Origin: Oceanobacillus sp. FSL K6-2867 | Lineage (GTDB): Bacteria; Bacillota; Bacilli; Bacillales; Amphibacillaceae | Assembly (NCBI RefSeq): GCF_037963145.1 | Contig: NZ_CP150144.1 | Coordinates: 2,232,001-2,296,000, forward strand | Reading direction: 5' to 3' | Length of the DNA: 64,000 nucleotides | Shown here: positions 8,018 to 18,619 of the stretch, one piece after another | How the letters are laid out: each line of letters starts with the position of its first letter | How positions within the stretch are numbered: position 1 is the stretch's first letter | The notes under the pieces: generated by a model | What the model was told of the DNA's origin: nothing | Seen by the model: only the letters and a program-made list of their open reading frames with translations | Databases searched by the model: none | Position numbers and translations under genes: made by a program

Positions 8018-10451
8018 AACTGATGTGGAATTACTTTATATTGAAACGGATGATATGACGGTAGTAATTAAGGGAAAGCCTTATCATGAAAAATTTGAGG
8101 GACTGGCGCAATATAGAAATCTTGATCTTCATGATTCAATGAGACTAATGGTTCATGGAGAATGTGTCCAATCTGTTCAAGTATTTGATATAAATAATAA
8201 TCAGTTACAAGAAAAGTATAGCCATAGACCGATTTTTTTTGAAAATGGTGTGTACCAATTAATTGTTTCACCAAAAGGAACGAAAGATTTATCCTTTTAC
8301 CATGAACATCAAGGGCTAAGAAATGCAGTGGATAAAGTAACCATAGGAGATAGCTACGTTTTAATGGGGAATTTGCAATTTCGAAATGAAGTAGGACTTT
8401 CTACATTTGAGATTAGGTGTGCCGATAACAAGTTATTAACCGTAACAATGGAAGTGTTTCCAACAAAATTAGATTATCGAAAAGATTATCAAAAGCTGTT
8501 AGAAGAAGTGAACGATGAGATCTATAATCTAGCTTACCATTTCATTAAGAAAACCTATCTTGGTGCAAAGGCTAAGCTAGAAGGAACCCCTTCCAGGAGT
8601 GAGTTTCTTCGATTGATAGAGTCTCATTTTGATAAACTTTTTCAAGCTATTCATCAAATTGAAAGGCAGCCAAATCATAAGCTTACGACTACTCATACTA
8701 GAGTAAGAGGTGATCAGTTAGGTAGGCAGGATCAAAAAGCTCGTCATTATTTAAAGAAGAGGCCTCACCTTTTTGTAGAAGTCAAAGATGGTATATCCAT
8801 AGATAACAAAAGTATCATGCCTACAAGTGGTCTAAATATAAAGAAGGAATTAACGTACGATACCCACGAAAATCGATTTATTAAATGGATGATGAATCGT
8901 TTAATAGAGAAGCTTGAAGACTTAATAGAAACATTACAAAAAAGCCGATATGATTCTACACCTGATGAGGAAATAATTAATTGTCTAAGTCAGATGAAGC
9001 TGAAACTGAAAGGAAAGATAAATAATCAATCTTGGCGCAACATTGGGAAGCTAGATCGCTCTGTAATGAGTTTAGTTCTACAAATGGCATCTGGATATAG
9101 AGAAGCTTTCCAGATATATCTGCTAGTTTCACGAGGTTTAGCTTTACAAGGAAACATCTATAAAATGTCGGTTAAGGATGTCGCAACGTTATACGAATAT
9201 TGGACATACCTTAAACTAGGACAAATCCTAGGAAAAAAATATGAGATGGTTGATCAAGATATTATTAAAGTGAATCGGGAAGGCTTGTTTGTCAATTTGC
9301 AGCCCAATGCTACGGCTAAACGTGTTTATCGTCATCCACAAACAAAAGAAAAGATTACACTCATCTATCAAAAAAGGGAACGGAAACTACCAACCATTAC
9401 ACAAGTTCCAGATACGATGTTGAGCATTGAGAAAAAGGGAAAAGACTATGAATATCAATATGTCTTTGATGCTAAATACCGCATCGACTTTGCTTTAGCT
9501 GGTACAACTTATGGCCGGAATTACCACGGAATACCAGGTCCAATGGAAGAAGATATTAACACAATGCATCGATACCGTGATTCCATTGTTGTGAACGAAA
9601 AAGGCCCTTTTGAACGAAAAGCCTTTGGCGCGTATGTATTATTTCCATGGGATAATGAGGAGATATATCAAGAACACAAACTATATAAAAGCATCGAGGA
9701 AGTAAACATTGGTGGTTTACCATTTCTACCAAATGCAACGAGTATAGTAGAGCAATTTGTAGAGCGATTAATTGATAAAAGTCCGGAGGAAATTCAACAA
9801 GAAGGAATACTACCAAGGGGAACGTTAAGTGAATGGGAATCTACTATTGAAGAAAAAGTGATTGTTGTTAAGGTATCAGATGCAACGGAATATAAATCTG
9901 CTTTGCATGACCGCAACTTTAAAATGTCAGCGAATTGTCTAAGCAAAAACTGGCAAGAAGCAAAGTATATTGCGTTATATACAACAAGAGAAGTTGTTGA
10001 AGATAATGGTGTTAATTACTACGCTAAGATAAAAGAAGTTCGGATTGTGGAAGATGAAGTTTGGTATGATGTTGATAAGTGGAAGGTTCTCTCGGATAAT
10101 ATTAAACCAGTTGGTTATGGGATTTCAAACTATATAATAACTAGGTTAAATAATTTGTTGGAAGCAAGGGAACTACCTGAACTGTTCATGAAGTCAAACG
10201 ACGAACGAACTCTATGTAGGATACTGGCGAGGTTTTCTGATAGGGTGAGATATGTGCTTGATGATTATAGTCTAGATGTTGCCAAGAGTGTGGAAAGTTT
10301 TAGTATAAAAAATATGAAACTATTTTTGAAAAAAGATTATTTTATGGTGGAGGATCGAATTGGGAAGGAGTATAGGTTTCCTTTAACGACTTTAAGAGAT
10401 AGTCCGTCTAAAGTGTTCAACAAATTAGCTGGATTAATGGAAGATAGATAA
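7989..10451 (+). CDS. DUF2357-type PD-(D/E)xK nuclease, McrC-like
   Basis: 820 residues; ATG 7989 follows a strong GAGGAGG and overlaps the ATPase gene. Residues 1-280 are a beta-rich N-terminal domain of the DUF2357 type. A helical middle includes the conserved LYEYWTYLKL (about 401-410). The nuclease core follows: PD at 474-475, then FDAKYR with D494 and K496, matching PD-(D/E)xK (DUF524/PDDEXK_7). After about residue 640 comes another beta-rich segment (KYIALYTTRE, YYAKIKEV) and a helical tail. By analogy to McrC this is the cleavage subunit activated by the AAA partner. The C-terminal beta segment could be a PUA-like DNA reader; that is a guess from pattern only. Confidence 0.85.
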   Translation: MASLHSGSVKTDVELLYIETDDMTVVIKGKPYHEKFEGLAQYRNLDLHDSMRLMVHGECVQSVQVFDINNNQLQEKYSHRPIFFENGVYQLIVSPKGTKDLSFYHEHQGLRNAVDKVTIGDSYVLMGNLQFRNEVGLSTFEIRCADNKLLTVTMEVFPTKLDYRKDYQKLLEEVNDEIYNLAYHFIKKTYLGAKAKLEGTPSRSEFLRLIESHFDKLFQAIHQIERQPNHKLTTTHTRVRGDQLGRQDQKARHYLKKRPHLFVEVKDGISIDNKSIMPTSGLNIKKELTYDTHENRFIKWMMNRLIEKLEDLIETLQKSRYDSTPDEEIINCLSQMKLKLKGKINNQSWRNIGKLDRSVMSLVLQMASGYREAFQIYLLVSRGLALQGNIYKMSVKDVATLYEYWTYLKLGQILGKKYEMVDQDIIKVNREGLFVNLQPNATAKRVYRHPQTKEKITLIYQKRERKLPTITQVPDTMLSIEKKGKDYEYQYVFDAKYRIDFALAGTTYGRNYHGIPGPMEEDINTMHRYRDSIVVNEKGPFERKAFGAYVLFPWDNEEIYQEHKLYKSIEEVNIGGLPFLPNATSIVEQFVERLIDKSPEEIQQEGILPRGTLSEWESTIEEKVIVVKVSDATEYKSALHDRNFKMSANCLSKNWQEAKYIALYTTREVVEDNGVNYYAKIKEVRIVEDEVWYDVDKWKVLSDNIKPVGYGISNYIITRLNNLLEARELPELFMKSNDERTLCRILARFSDRVRYVLDDYSLDVAKSVESFSIKNMKLFLKKDYFMVEDRIGKEYRFPLTTLRDSPSKVFNKLAGLMEDR

Positions 10452-10516
10452 TTTCATTATAATGTAAAGTTAATTTACTTCCAGGTGTACTATACAATAT
10501 TTTTACTAGGGTTATA

Positions 10517-10542
10517 GGCCAACTACAGCTTCGTAGTTGGCC
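10517..10542. terminator. Perfect hairpin between the two convergent McrBC-like modules
   Basis: GGCCAACTAC and GTAGTTGGCC form a 10-bp perfect stem with a 6-base loop, midway between the ends of two convergent operons. Neither side carries a strong U-run, so it is a probable, not certain, bidirectional terminator. Confidence 0.5.
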
Positions 10543-10679
10543 CATAATTAGACTGAAAATGTGGGGACTATTTGACGCTTACCTCTAACTGTTCTCCTTA
10601 ATTTTCTTTTCTACTCACCTTGACATCGCCCGGTGGGAGGTCATGGAGGCTAGGGAAAGGAGGGAACGCATGATCCTAC

Positions 10680-11969
10680 TTAATAAGCACACCATTTAAT
10701 CTCTTCTTGACCATCATATATACTTAAATTATTATCCAGAGGCTCCATCCCAGCAATTCTGCTGGTGAATAACATACCATTAACTTCTATCTCATCTGCC
10801 AAATAGCTACCTCGTTTATCCTGAAGAAGCTTTGTATAATCAGTTAACTCACGCAAACCGGTTATTGCATAATCCACGCGACTCGTGTATTTTACCTCAC
10901 CAATTATTACTTTTACTAACTTATTTGTCTGGACGTCATATACTTCTACAAGGATATCGGGTCTTCCTCTCCAATAAGTGCTCATATCAAAAGACTTTTG
11001 GAAGAACATGTGGGCATATACATATGCTTCTTCCATAGAACGCAGTCGCCGAGAAATAAATGGATGCTCAAGGCCGCTTACTTCATCCGTTTTTATAGAG
11101 AACTGGACTTCATCCGATCCACCTGAATCATGATAAAGTTTATAATAAAACCTTTCATCATGCCATTCTGCTACTTGATTATTCCTGCCATCCATTAATT
11201 CGAGCTTCGCATTATTAGTATTTTGTTCCAGCAATTTTACTACCCAGTAAAGTTCAAACAAGACATCCTCTTCCTGTGGTCGGACAAAGGTTTCTTTTAA
11301 AAGTGTCCGGATTTCTTCTTCAACCATCTCTCCAGCCATAATTTTCCGATATTGCTGTAAAATAGTTGCAGCTTCCCGATACAATGGATTGCGATGTTTT
11401 ATTGTATCAAGTATCATTCTTTCCGTTACATGTGTCGAATGTTTCTTTACACGGGAAAGATAAATATTTTTATGAAGCATCTTACTAATCGTTTTTTTCA
11501 GTTCGGTCCATTCTTTAAACCAGGCATATTTTTCGAAGTAATCACTATTGATTTCCAAGAAGAGAATGAAATATAATGTTTGAATGGTTTCCAGTAATAC
11601 GAGATTTTCCTTAATCCCATATTCTCTACCCCGTTCATTTACAGAGAACATTGTTTTATCCTGATAATTTATTTTTAGACGCTCAGTGATTGTTTTCTCC
11701 CAATGAATTTGTCCTCTAATTTGCCCACGGTAGCTGTCTTGGTTTACTGTCGTTGATGTCTTAAACCTCCGAATCAGTTTTGGCAGGTCTTTCACAAAGG
11801 ATTTTACTTCTTTCTGCAATAAGAAATGTATCTTCAATAACTGTTCCATCCGCGAGACAGGTAAATCCGTTTTATTGATGAAAGAATTCAGCTGAATTTG
11901 TCCTGACTTCAAATAGACAACTAAAAAATCACTAATCTCCTCAAGTAATTCTTCTGGATTTCTTTTCAT
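10680..11969 (-). CDS. McrC-like PD-(D/E)xK nuclease of the second module
   Basis: 429 residues. The first ~330 residues are largely helical and unassigned. Around residue 336 comes RPDILVEVYD, followed by VIIGEVKYTSR. D338, E358 and K360 fit the PD-(D/E)xK active site with the usual spacing, so this is very likely a DNA-cutting subunit. ATG 11969 sits three bases after the stop of the EVE-McrB gene, and GAAGGTG overlaps that gene's end, so translation is coupled. It is shorter than the nuclease of the neighbouring + strand module, shows no obvious similarity outside the active site, and has no evident DUF2357 domain. Confidence 0.8.
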   Translation of the reverse strand: MKRNPEELLEEISDFLVVYLKSGQIQLNSFINKTDLPVSRMEQLLKIHFLLQKEVKSFVKDLPKLIRRFKTSTTVNQDSYRGQIRGQIHWEKTITERLKINYQDKTMFSVNERGREYGIKENLVLLETIQTLYFILFLEINSDYFEKYAWFKEWTELKKTISKMLHKNIYLSRVKKHSTHVTERMILDTIKHRNPLYREAATILQQYRKIMAGEMVEEEIRTLLKETFVRPQEEDVLFELYWVVKLLEQNTNNAKLELMDGRNNQVAEWHDERFYYKLYHDSGGSDEVQFSIKTDEVSGLEHPFISRRLRSMEEAYVYAHMFFQKSFDMSTYWRGRPDILVEVYDVQTNKLVKVIIGEVKYTSRVDYAITGLRELTDYTKLLQDKRGSYLADEIEVNGMLFTSRIAGMEPLDNNLSIYDGQEEIKWCAY

Positions 11970-11972
11970 CTG

Positions 11973-14900
11973 TTACACCTTCACATGGAAAAAGTCCTGG
12001 CAAAATTGCAAGAGACGTTTCTTTTCAACAAAGGGTGATTGACTAATGCGATCGACAAATTCAATAATATCTTTATCTAATATACCTTCAAATTGTGGAA
12101 GGACATATAATATCATAGCTGATGTAAAATCTCCGTTACTTATCGTGTGATTTGCTATATCTTCCACAATTGCAGGTCCAATTGGACGGTAATAATTAAT
12201 GTTTTCCCAAATAAATGCTAGATCTCCTGTATGTGGATAGTCTGCAATGTTCCATATATCGAGATAAAAATCAATCAATGATTCGTCAATTTGTCTCGGA
12301 ACACCCACAGGTATAAAGGCAAACCTTCGCATAAAAGCGTAGCTCATTTCGTAAAGAGAGGCCTTATCCAATGTGTTCATCGTGCCAATCATCCTCCAGT
12401 CACGAGGGATGATATATTCATAGTCGTTCGCCTTAATATTTTCATCATGTTGAGGCTTTAACTCAATTGTTCTTTTGCTTTCAGACTTGAAATTAAGCGT
12501 TACCTTATCTCCAGTCAAAGCAGAAAATAGTGAACCGAATGCCTTATCAATATCAGCCCTGTTGATTTCGTCGATGACCAACCATTTATTTATTGCCTGA
12601 TTGGAATTCGGATTCTTGAAGCAATCGAGGAAAATCCCTGGCTGGAACGATAAAGTACCATCACTGTTTGGCTTATAGCCGCCAATCGTTTCATATGTCG
12701 ACCAATCGGAAGTAGCTGTCGCCATTTTATAGTAAGGTTGGTAAGAAAGACATATCTCTTTAGCCAGCTTCGATTTCCCAGTTCCAGGAGGTCCTGTCAA
12801 AATAATATGCTTGCCGTTTTTGAGTGCTGTTTCCACTTGACGGATTAGTTGGTCCTTTTCTTCAAAATAGAGTGTAGCCACATCCACTTCTTGATCAAAA
12901 TCAATTGTGGGGATTTTGTTTTTAGTTACTTGGATTTCTGTTGGTTCTAAAGAAAGAATGGTCTTGAATTCCTCTTCTGTTAGTTCAAACAAGCTGCCTT
13001 GAGCGCCGTTCCTAATTGGTGCGCTATTCTGCAATTCTTCCACTTCTGAAATGACTTCCCAACTAATAGGCTCAACTTCTTCCTTATAGCGAAATGTAAC
13101 AGCTTCAACTAATTCTGGATAACCTTCTTTATCAACTAAGTGCAACCCCTCGGTTACTTCCCCTTGTGCAATGATTTCCTTCCTTGGTGTTGATTCATAA
13201 AATAATACTTTATCTCCTGGATTCGCGCTTTCAAAAGCCGAAAAAATTCTCCGTTTATTTCCCTTTTCATTGTAAGCTGTAAAATTAATAGACCCGCCAT
13301 CTTTTATGTTTTCTACAGTCCAGATTGCCGGTTTGCAAGTTAGCCAGAAATATTTCATAACTTCTTCCGTTTCTTTTAGAATATCAATTTGCTCCTTCTT
13401 AAGCCCTTCTGAAAATAGTTTTGTCCTTTTCTCTTCATTAAAGATAGCTGCTTCTAATTGTTCATTATTGTGCACTCTATACTGCGTGCGTTGATGGTTT
13501 TTAAACTTTTCTTTAATAAAATCAATCGTGTCAGCGTACACATGTTGTAATTTCTCGCTTGCTTTAAATTCTTCCACAAGAAGTGTGATAAGTGCAATCG
13601 AAGGTTCACTTTCTTTAGTTGTAAACATTTCTTTGTTGAGTGGGAGATCATCAATCTCAGCATTTATCATCGCAAGCCTGATTTCTGTTTGGCCATTTGC
13701 GCCTTGTCGAAAACCAACAATTAACCAATTCCCATAATCGATATGGAATTTCCGGCCTCCAGGATAAGTCGCAGCCATACGCAAGTCGTTTGGAGCTGTG
13801 ATCCCTAGCTTATTTAATGTTTGCTTGATGAAATTAAACGCCCAGTCGGCTTCTTCTAATGAAGAAAAAACTTCTATAACACGCTCGGATGATGAGGGAG
13901 ATACTCCTTCTTCATCTTGCAGCTGATTCTCCTCGAGAAACTTTGGTACAAGCTCATCAAATTTTTTTTCCATCTGTTCATAGCTAAACTCCTCAGCATG
14001 CCTTAAATTCGTTAAATACTCTTCTCCACGATTGGGGTTCTCAGTTCCATATACGATTCCATAGTCAATATGCTTCTCCTTGACTCCCAAGAAGAGTTGA
14101 GCAGCTGTTCGATGTGTTTCATGTTCTACCGGGTAAACCGCTAACCAACTTTCGGTCGTTCCAAAATTGTTATTCCAATTAAAATCTTTAATCACCTGAT
14201 CTTCTTTCAATTTAATTCCTTTTAATGCATCTAATTGTTGAATCGACTGGTGTATATCGCGTAAACATATATTTACTTTCTCTTCAAACGAATCATAATA
14301 AAGTGGGAAAAGGATCGAGAAATTGTTCCAGGAATGTAATATCTTCCTTTCATATTGTTGGCTGATCTCCTCTTTTATCCTTTCCATTTCCTGAACTGTC
14401 ATAGAACCGTGTTTCAGTAGTTGATCTAAAATTCTATAGCGGATTTCCCTCACTTTCTCTGAATTCTCGTAAGACTTTCGTTTTTTCTCTAGGTCTTTTC
14501 TGTCTAGCAGACTAATTTTATTGATAAATAGCTGGCTGTCTTCTTCAAACCTCGCTAGTTCATTCGACATATCATAGATAAAATCAACAGCACTTTCTGT
14601 TTTAACTTCGTCCCTTTGACTGAGGCAGTAGAAGAAATCTTGCACATCCAGCATGTTGATAGTATAACCTCTGTCTAATAAATAATCTTTAACCGTTAAG
14701 CAGATATCATAGAAATCTTGATAGTTTTCACTTATGGAGCGAAGCTTTGTTTTTATTCCAAAAAGCTTTTTAACATTATTAAAAATAGATTCTTTATAGA
14801 GAGGAAAGTTCTGATAATCATAGGCAGCAAGTAAATAACCAAACAATGGAGCACCTAAACGGATATCAGGCTTAATCGTTTTTGCCCTACTTAGAAAGGT

Positions 14901-15245
14901 TTCAATCCTTACCTGTAAAGGAACTTCATGATTTCTATAGAAATCACTTAATGATGTAGCCACTTCACTCGGTTGTTCACTTGTGAAATGGTACAAGTCA
15001 CTTGTATTACTCCAATGTACAAAGCTTCCCGAACTGGGGTTACTGTCTTTAATTTTTTTTATAAGGTCTACAATATTATCATTTGTTATCTCTGCGTTTT
15101 GAAAATAAGAATTTAATTGAGACAGTATTTCCTTTTTATATGCTTCATCATATGCAGGTTTTTGCTTGAATTTCTGATAACGCCGAAATGCGAAATCAAT
15201 GTAACCATCTTTGGTTAACTGTCTTTTTATATAGGCATGTTCCAA
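11973..15245 (-). CDS. McrB-like AAA+ GTPase/ATPase with MrcB-N and EVE domains
   Basis: 1090 residues; TTG start at 15245 follows AAGAGGTGAT. Residues 1-440 are a long helical region without a family I recognise. Residues about 455-580 resemble the MrcB N-terminal domain (DUF3578: YPGGRKFHIDYGNWLIVGFR). Residues about 629-745 look like an EVE/PUA-like domain (YFWLTCKPAIWTVENIKDGG, then GDKVLFYES), a reader of modified DNA bases in known systems. Then the AAA_5 motor: Walker A GPPGTGKSK at about 818, Walker B WLVIDEINRAD, sensor GTMNTLDKAS, arginine finger FMRRFAF. The motor is closer to classical McrB than the + strand module. Likely role: recognise modified phage or foreign DNA and load the downstream nuclease. 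Confidence 0.87.
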   Translation of the reverse strand: MEHAYIKRQLTKDGYIDFAFRRYQKFKQKPAYDEAYKKEILSQLNSYFQNAEITNDNIVDLIKKIKDSNPSSGSFVHWSNTSDLYHFTSEQPSEVATSLSDFYRNHEVPLQVRIETFLSRAKTIKPDIRLGAPLFGYLLAAYDYQNFPLYKESIFNNVKKLFGIKTKLRSISENYQDFYDICLTVKDYLLDRGYTINMLDVQDFFYCLSQRDEVKTESAVDFIYDMSNELARFEEDSQLFINKISLLDRKDLEKKRKSYENSEKVREIRYRILDQLLKHGSMTVQEMERIKEEISQQYERKILHSWNNFSILFPLYYDSFEEKVNICLRDIHQSIQQLDALKGIKLKEDQVIKDFNWNNNFGTTESWLAVYPVEHETHRTAAQLFLGVKEKHIDYGIVYGTENPNRGEEYLTNLRHAEEFSYEQMEKKFDELVPKFLEENQLQDEEGVSPSSSERVIEVFSSLEEADWAFNFIKQTLNKLGITAPNDLRMAATYPGGRKFHIDYGNWLIVGFRQGANGQTEIRLAMINAEIDDLPLNKEMFTTKESEPSIALITLLVEEFKASEKLQHVYADTIDFIKEKFKNHQRTQYRVHNNEQLEAAIFNEEKRTKLFSEGLKKEQIDILKETEEVMKYFWLTCKPAIWTVENIKDGGSINFTAYNEKGNKRRIFSAFESANPGDKVLFYESTPRKEIIAQGEVTEGLHLVDKEGYPELVEAVTFRYKEEVEPISWEVISEVEELQNSAPIRNGAQGSLFELTEEEFKTILSLEPTEIQVTKNKIPTIDFDQEVDVATLYFEEKDQLIRQVETALKNGKHIILTGPPGTGKSKLAKEICLSYQPYYKMATATSDWSTYETIGGYKPNSDGTLSFQPGIFLDCFKNPNSNQAINKWLVIDEINRADIDKAFGSLFSALTGDKVTLNFKSESKRTIELKPQHDENIKANDYEYIIPRDWRMIGTMNTLDKASLYEMSYAFMRRFAFIPVGVPRQIDESLIDFYLDIWNIADYPHTGDLAFIWENINYYRPIGPAIVEDIANHTISNGDFTSAMILYVLPQFEGILDKDIIEFVDRISQSPFVEKKRLLQFCQDFFHVKV

Positions 15246-15448
15246 TTTTTATCACCTCTTAAAGATAATTAAATTTGGGTAACTTTAGTAATAGCGTAAA
15301 AAAATAGTTATAACACCTGTTTCAGTATCAACTATCACTTCTATTACTTCTATTACCCCATTTATCACTTTATAAAAGGTTGTTTTTTCTAGAATAACTA
15401 GAATGACAAATAATCCCGGATTCGATCAGCGAAAGGCCCTATAGTAAA

Positions 15449-15474
15449 GGAGCATCCCAAATGTGGAATGCTCC
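15449..15474. terminator. Intrinsic terminator after the AraC gene
   Basis: Stem GGAGCATCCC / GGAATGCTCC with a 6-base loop lies about 50 bases past the stop of the minus-strand AraC gene. The + direction has a short T-rich tract (TCTTTT). It separates this locus from the nuclease island. Confidence 0.6.
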
Positions 15475-15524
15475 TCTTTTAAACTTCCCAGGATACGGGG
15501 CCAGCCCGTAAAATGTGCACATGA

Positions 15525-16718
15525 TCAAAAAACCTCCCTATACCCAGAAGGAGAATCCCCCGTAATATTCTTAAACACCCTCCCAAAATAAGAAGGATCT
15601 TTATATCCAACAATCCAAGCAATTTCATCAACAGGCAGGCTTTCTGTTTTCAATAAATGCTTCGCTTGATTAATTCGAAGGTCTTGTTGATATTCCGTAA
15701 TCGTCATCCCGGTTTCTTTTTTAAATCTCCTTGATAAATTTCCTGGGTGTGTGTGAAAATATGCAGCTAATTCTGTTTTATCAATTTGCTGATCATAATA
15801 GCTCATCAAATGCTCGATAACCTGTTGTATCATCAGGGAATAATTTTTTAGTGAGTTTGACTTCACTAAGTCACAGTATTCTCGGATCATATCATCCTGA
15901 ATCCGGCGTAATACTGCGATATTATTGCCATTTTCAATTTCAAATGAAAACCTTTCAGAGATGCGGTGGATTAATATCGCCGGAACATTACTGTTTCTGG
16001 CGGCTGTGCGCAATAATGTATTTAAAACGATTGTTAAATTTTTTTGTCGGCGGAGGGGCTGATTGGGAAATCGCTTGGAAAAATAGAATAGTGTATTATC
16101 CGAACTGATCAGTTTCAAAGCTTCTTCTTTATCCCCATTTTCAACTGCATGCATAAAATCCTTTTCAATCCTGTACCTCCATTTCACTAGATGTGCCTCG
16201 TCATCCACGTCTGTATTCCTGTCTATATTTCCTTTATTTTCACTGGAGTAAATCACCAAGGGGCTTGTTTCTGCTTCCCTCATAGCATCAAACTGCTGGA
16301 GAACAGCTTCATAGCTGCTTATTTGTTCAGCAGTGACAACGTTTACCTTTTCGAGAACACTTCGTAATTCAGAGCTTTGCTGCATGGTGAGATTGTATTG
16401 CAGTACTAAACTGTATATATTCGGAATTTCTTCTAAATAGGGGCCAATAATGATAGCATAGGGTTTTTTCTCTTCCAAAAAGGAATAACCTAAATAGGAT
16501 AATCCCCAAGGATTAATATAGGTATAGACTTGAATTGCCTTTTTCATTTTACGGCAAAACTCCAGGACATCCATTTGCTTAGCACCCGGCATGTAGTCAG
16601 GTATGGAGACCTTTTCGTTGTGATAGACGAAATCTCCATTGTTATCTACTACATATGTATTTAATTGCGTAAGATGTGAAATTTTTATTGCGGTAGAAAC
16701 GATTTTTGAGTACACCAT
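15525..16718 (-). CDS. AraC-family transcriptional regulator
   Basis: 397 residues. The N-terminal ~260 residues are a sensor-like region that I cannot assign to a ligand family. The C-terminal ~100 residues carry two AraC helix-turn-helix units: ELAAYFHTHPGNLSRRFKKE and VDEIAWIVGYKDPSYFGRVF, ending in the usual SPSGYR. ATG 16718 follows GAGAGG. It is divergent from the EIICA transporter and GH3 glycosidase genes, so it most likely activates them in response to their sugar. No phosphorylatable PRD or receiver domain is seen, so control is probably by ligand binding. Confidence 0.88.
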   Translation of the reverse strand: MVYSKIVSTAIKISHLTQLNTYVVDNNGDFVYHNEKVSIPDYMPGAKQMDVLEFCRKMKKAIQVYTYINPWGLSYLGYSFLEEKKPYAIIIGPYLEEIPNIYSLVLQYNLTMQQSSELRSVLEKVNVVTAEQISSYEAVLQQFDAMREAETSPLVIYSSENKGNIDRNTDVDDEAHLVKWRYRIEKDFMHAVENGDKEEALKLISSDNTLFYFSKRFPNQPLRRQKNLTIVLNTLLRTAARNSNVPAILIHRISERFSFEIENGNNIAVLRRIQDDMIREYCDLVKSNSLKNYSLMIQQVIEHLMSYYDQQIDKTELAAYFHTHPGNLSRRFKKETGMTITEYQQDLRINQAKHLLKTESLPVDEIAWIVGYKDPSYFGRVFKNITGDSPSGYREVF

Positions 16719-18532
<1,814 letters not shown>

Positions 18533-18619
18533 CATGTTTTTGATGGGGCTTCTAGGAACAGCTGGAACATGACAGTAGGTATTCGAATCAGAATATAAAT
18601 AGAGAGAGGAAGAACCCAC

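Noticed and set aside
10600..10679. G/A-rich segment (GGTGGGAGG, GGAAAGGAGGG) before the minus-strand nuclease end
   Set aside because: It looks like ribosome-site-like purine tracts, but no frame follows on + and no repeat or fold is evident.
3658..15245. The nuclease island as an integrated mobile element
   Set aside because: No integrase, transposase, att repeats or tRNA edge are visible, so transfer is plausible but unsupported by the sequence.
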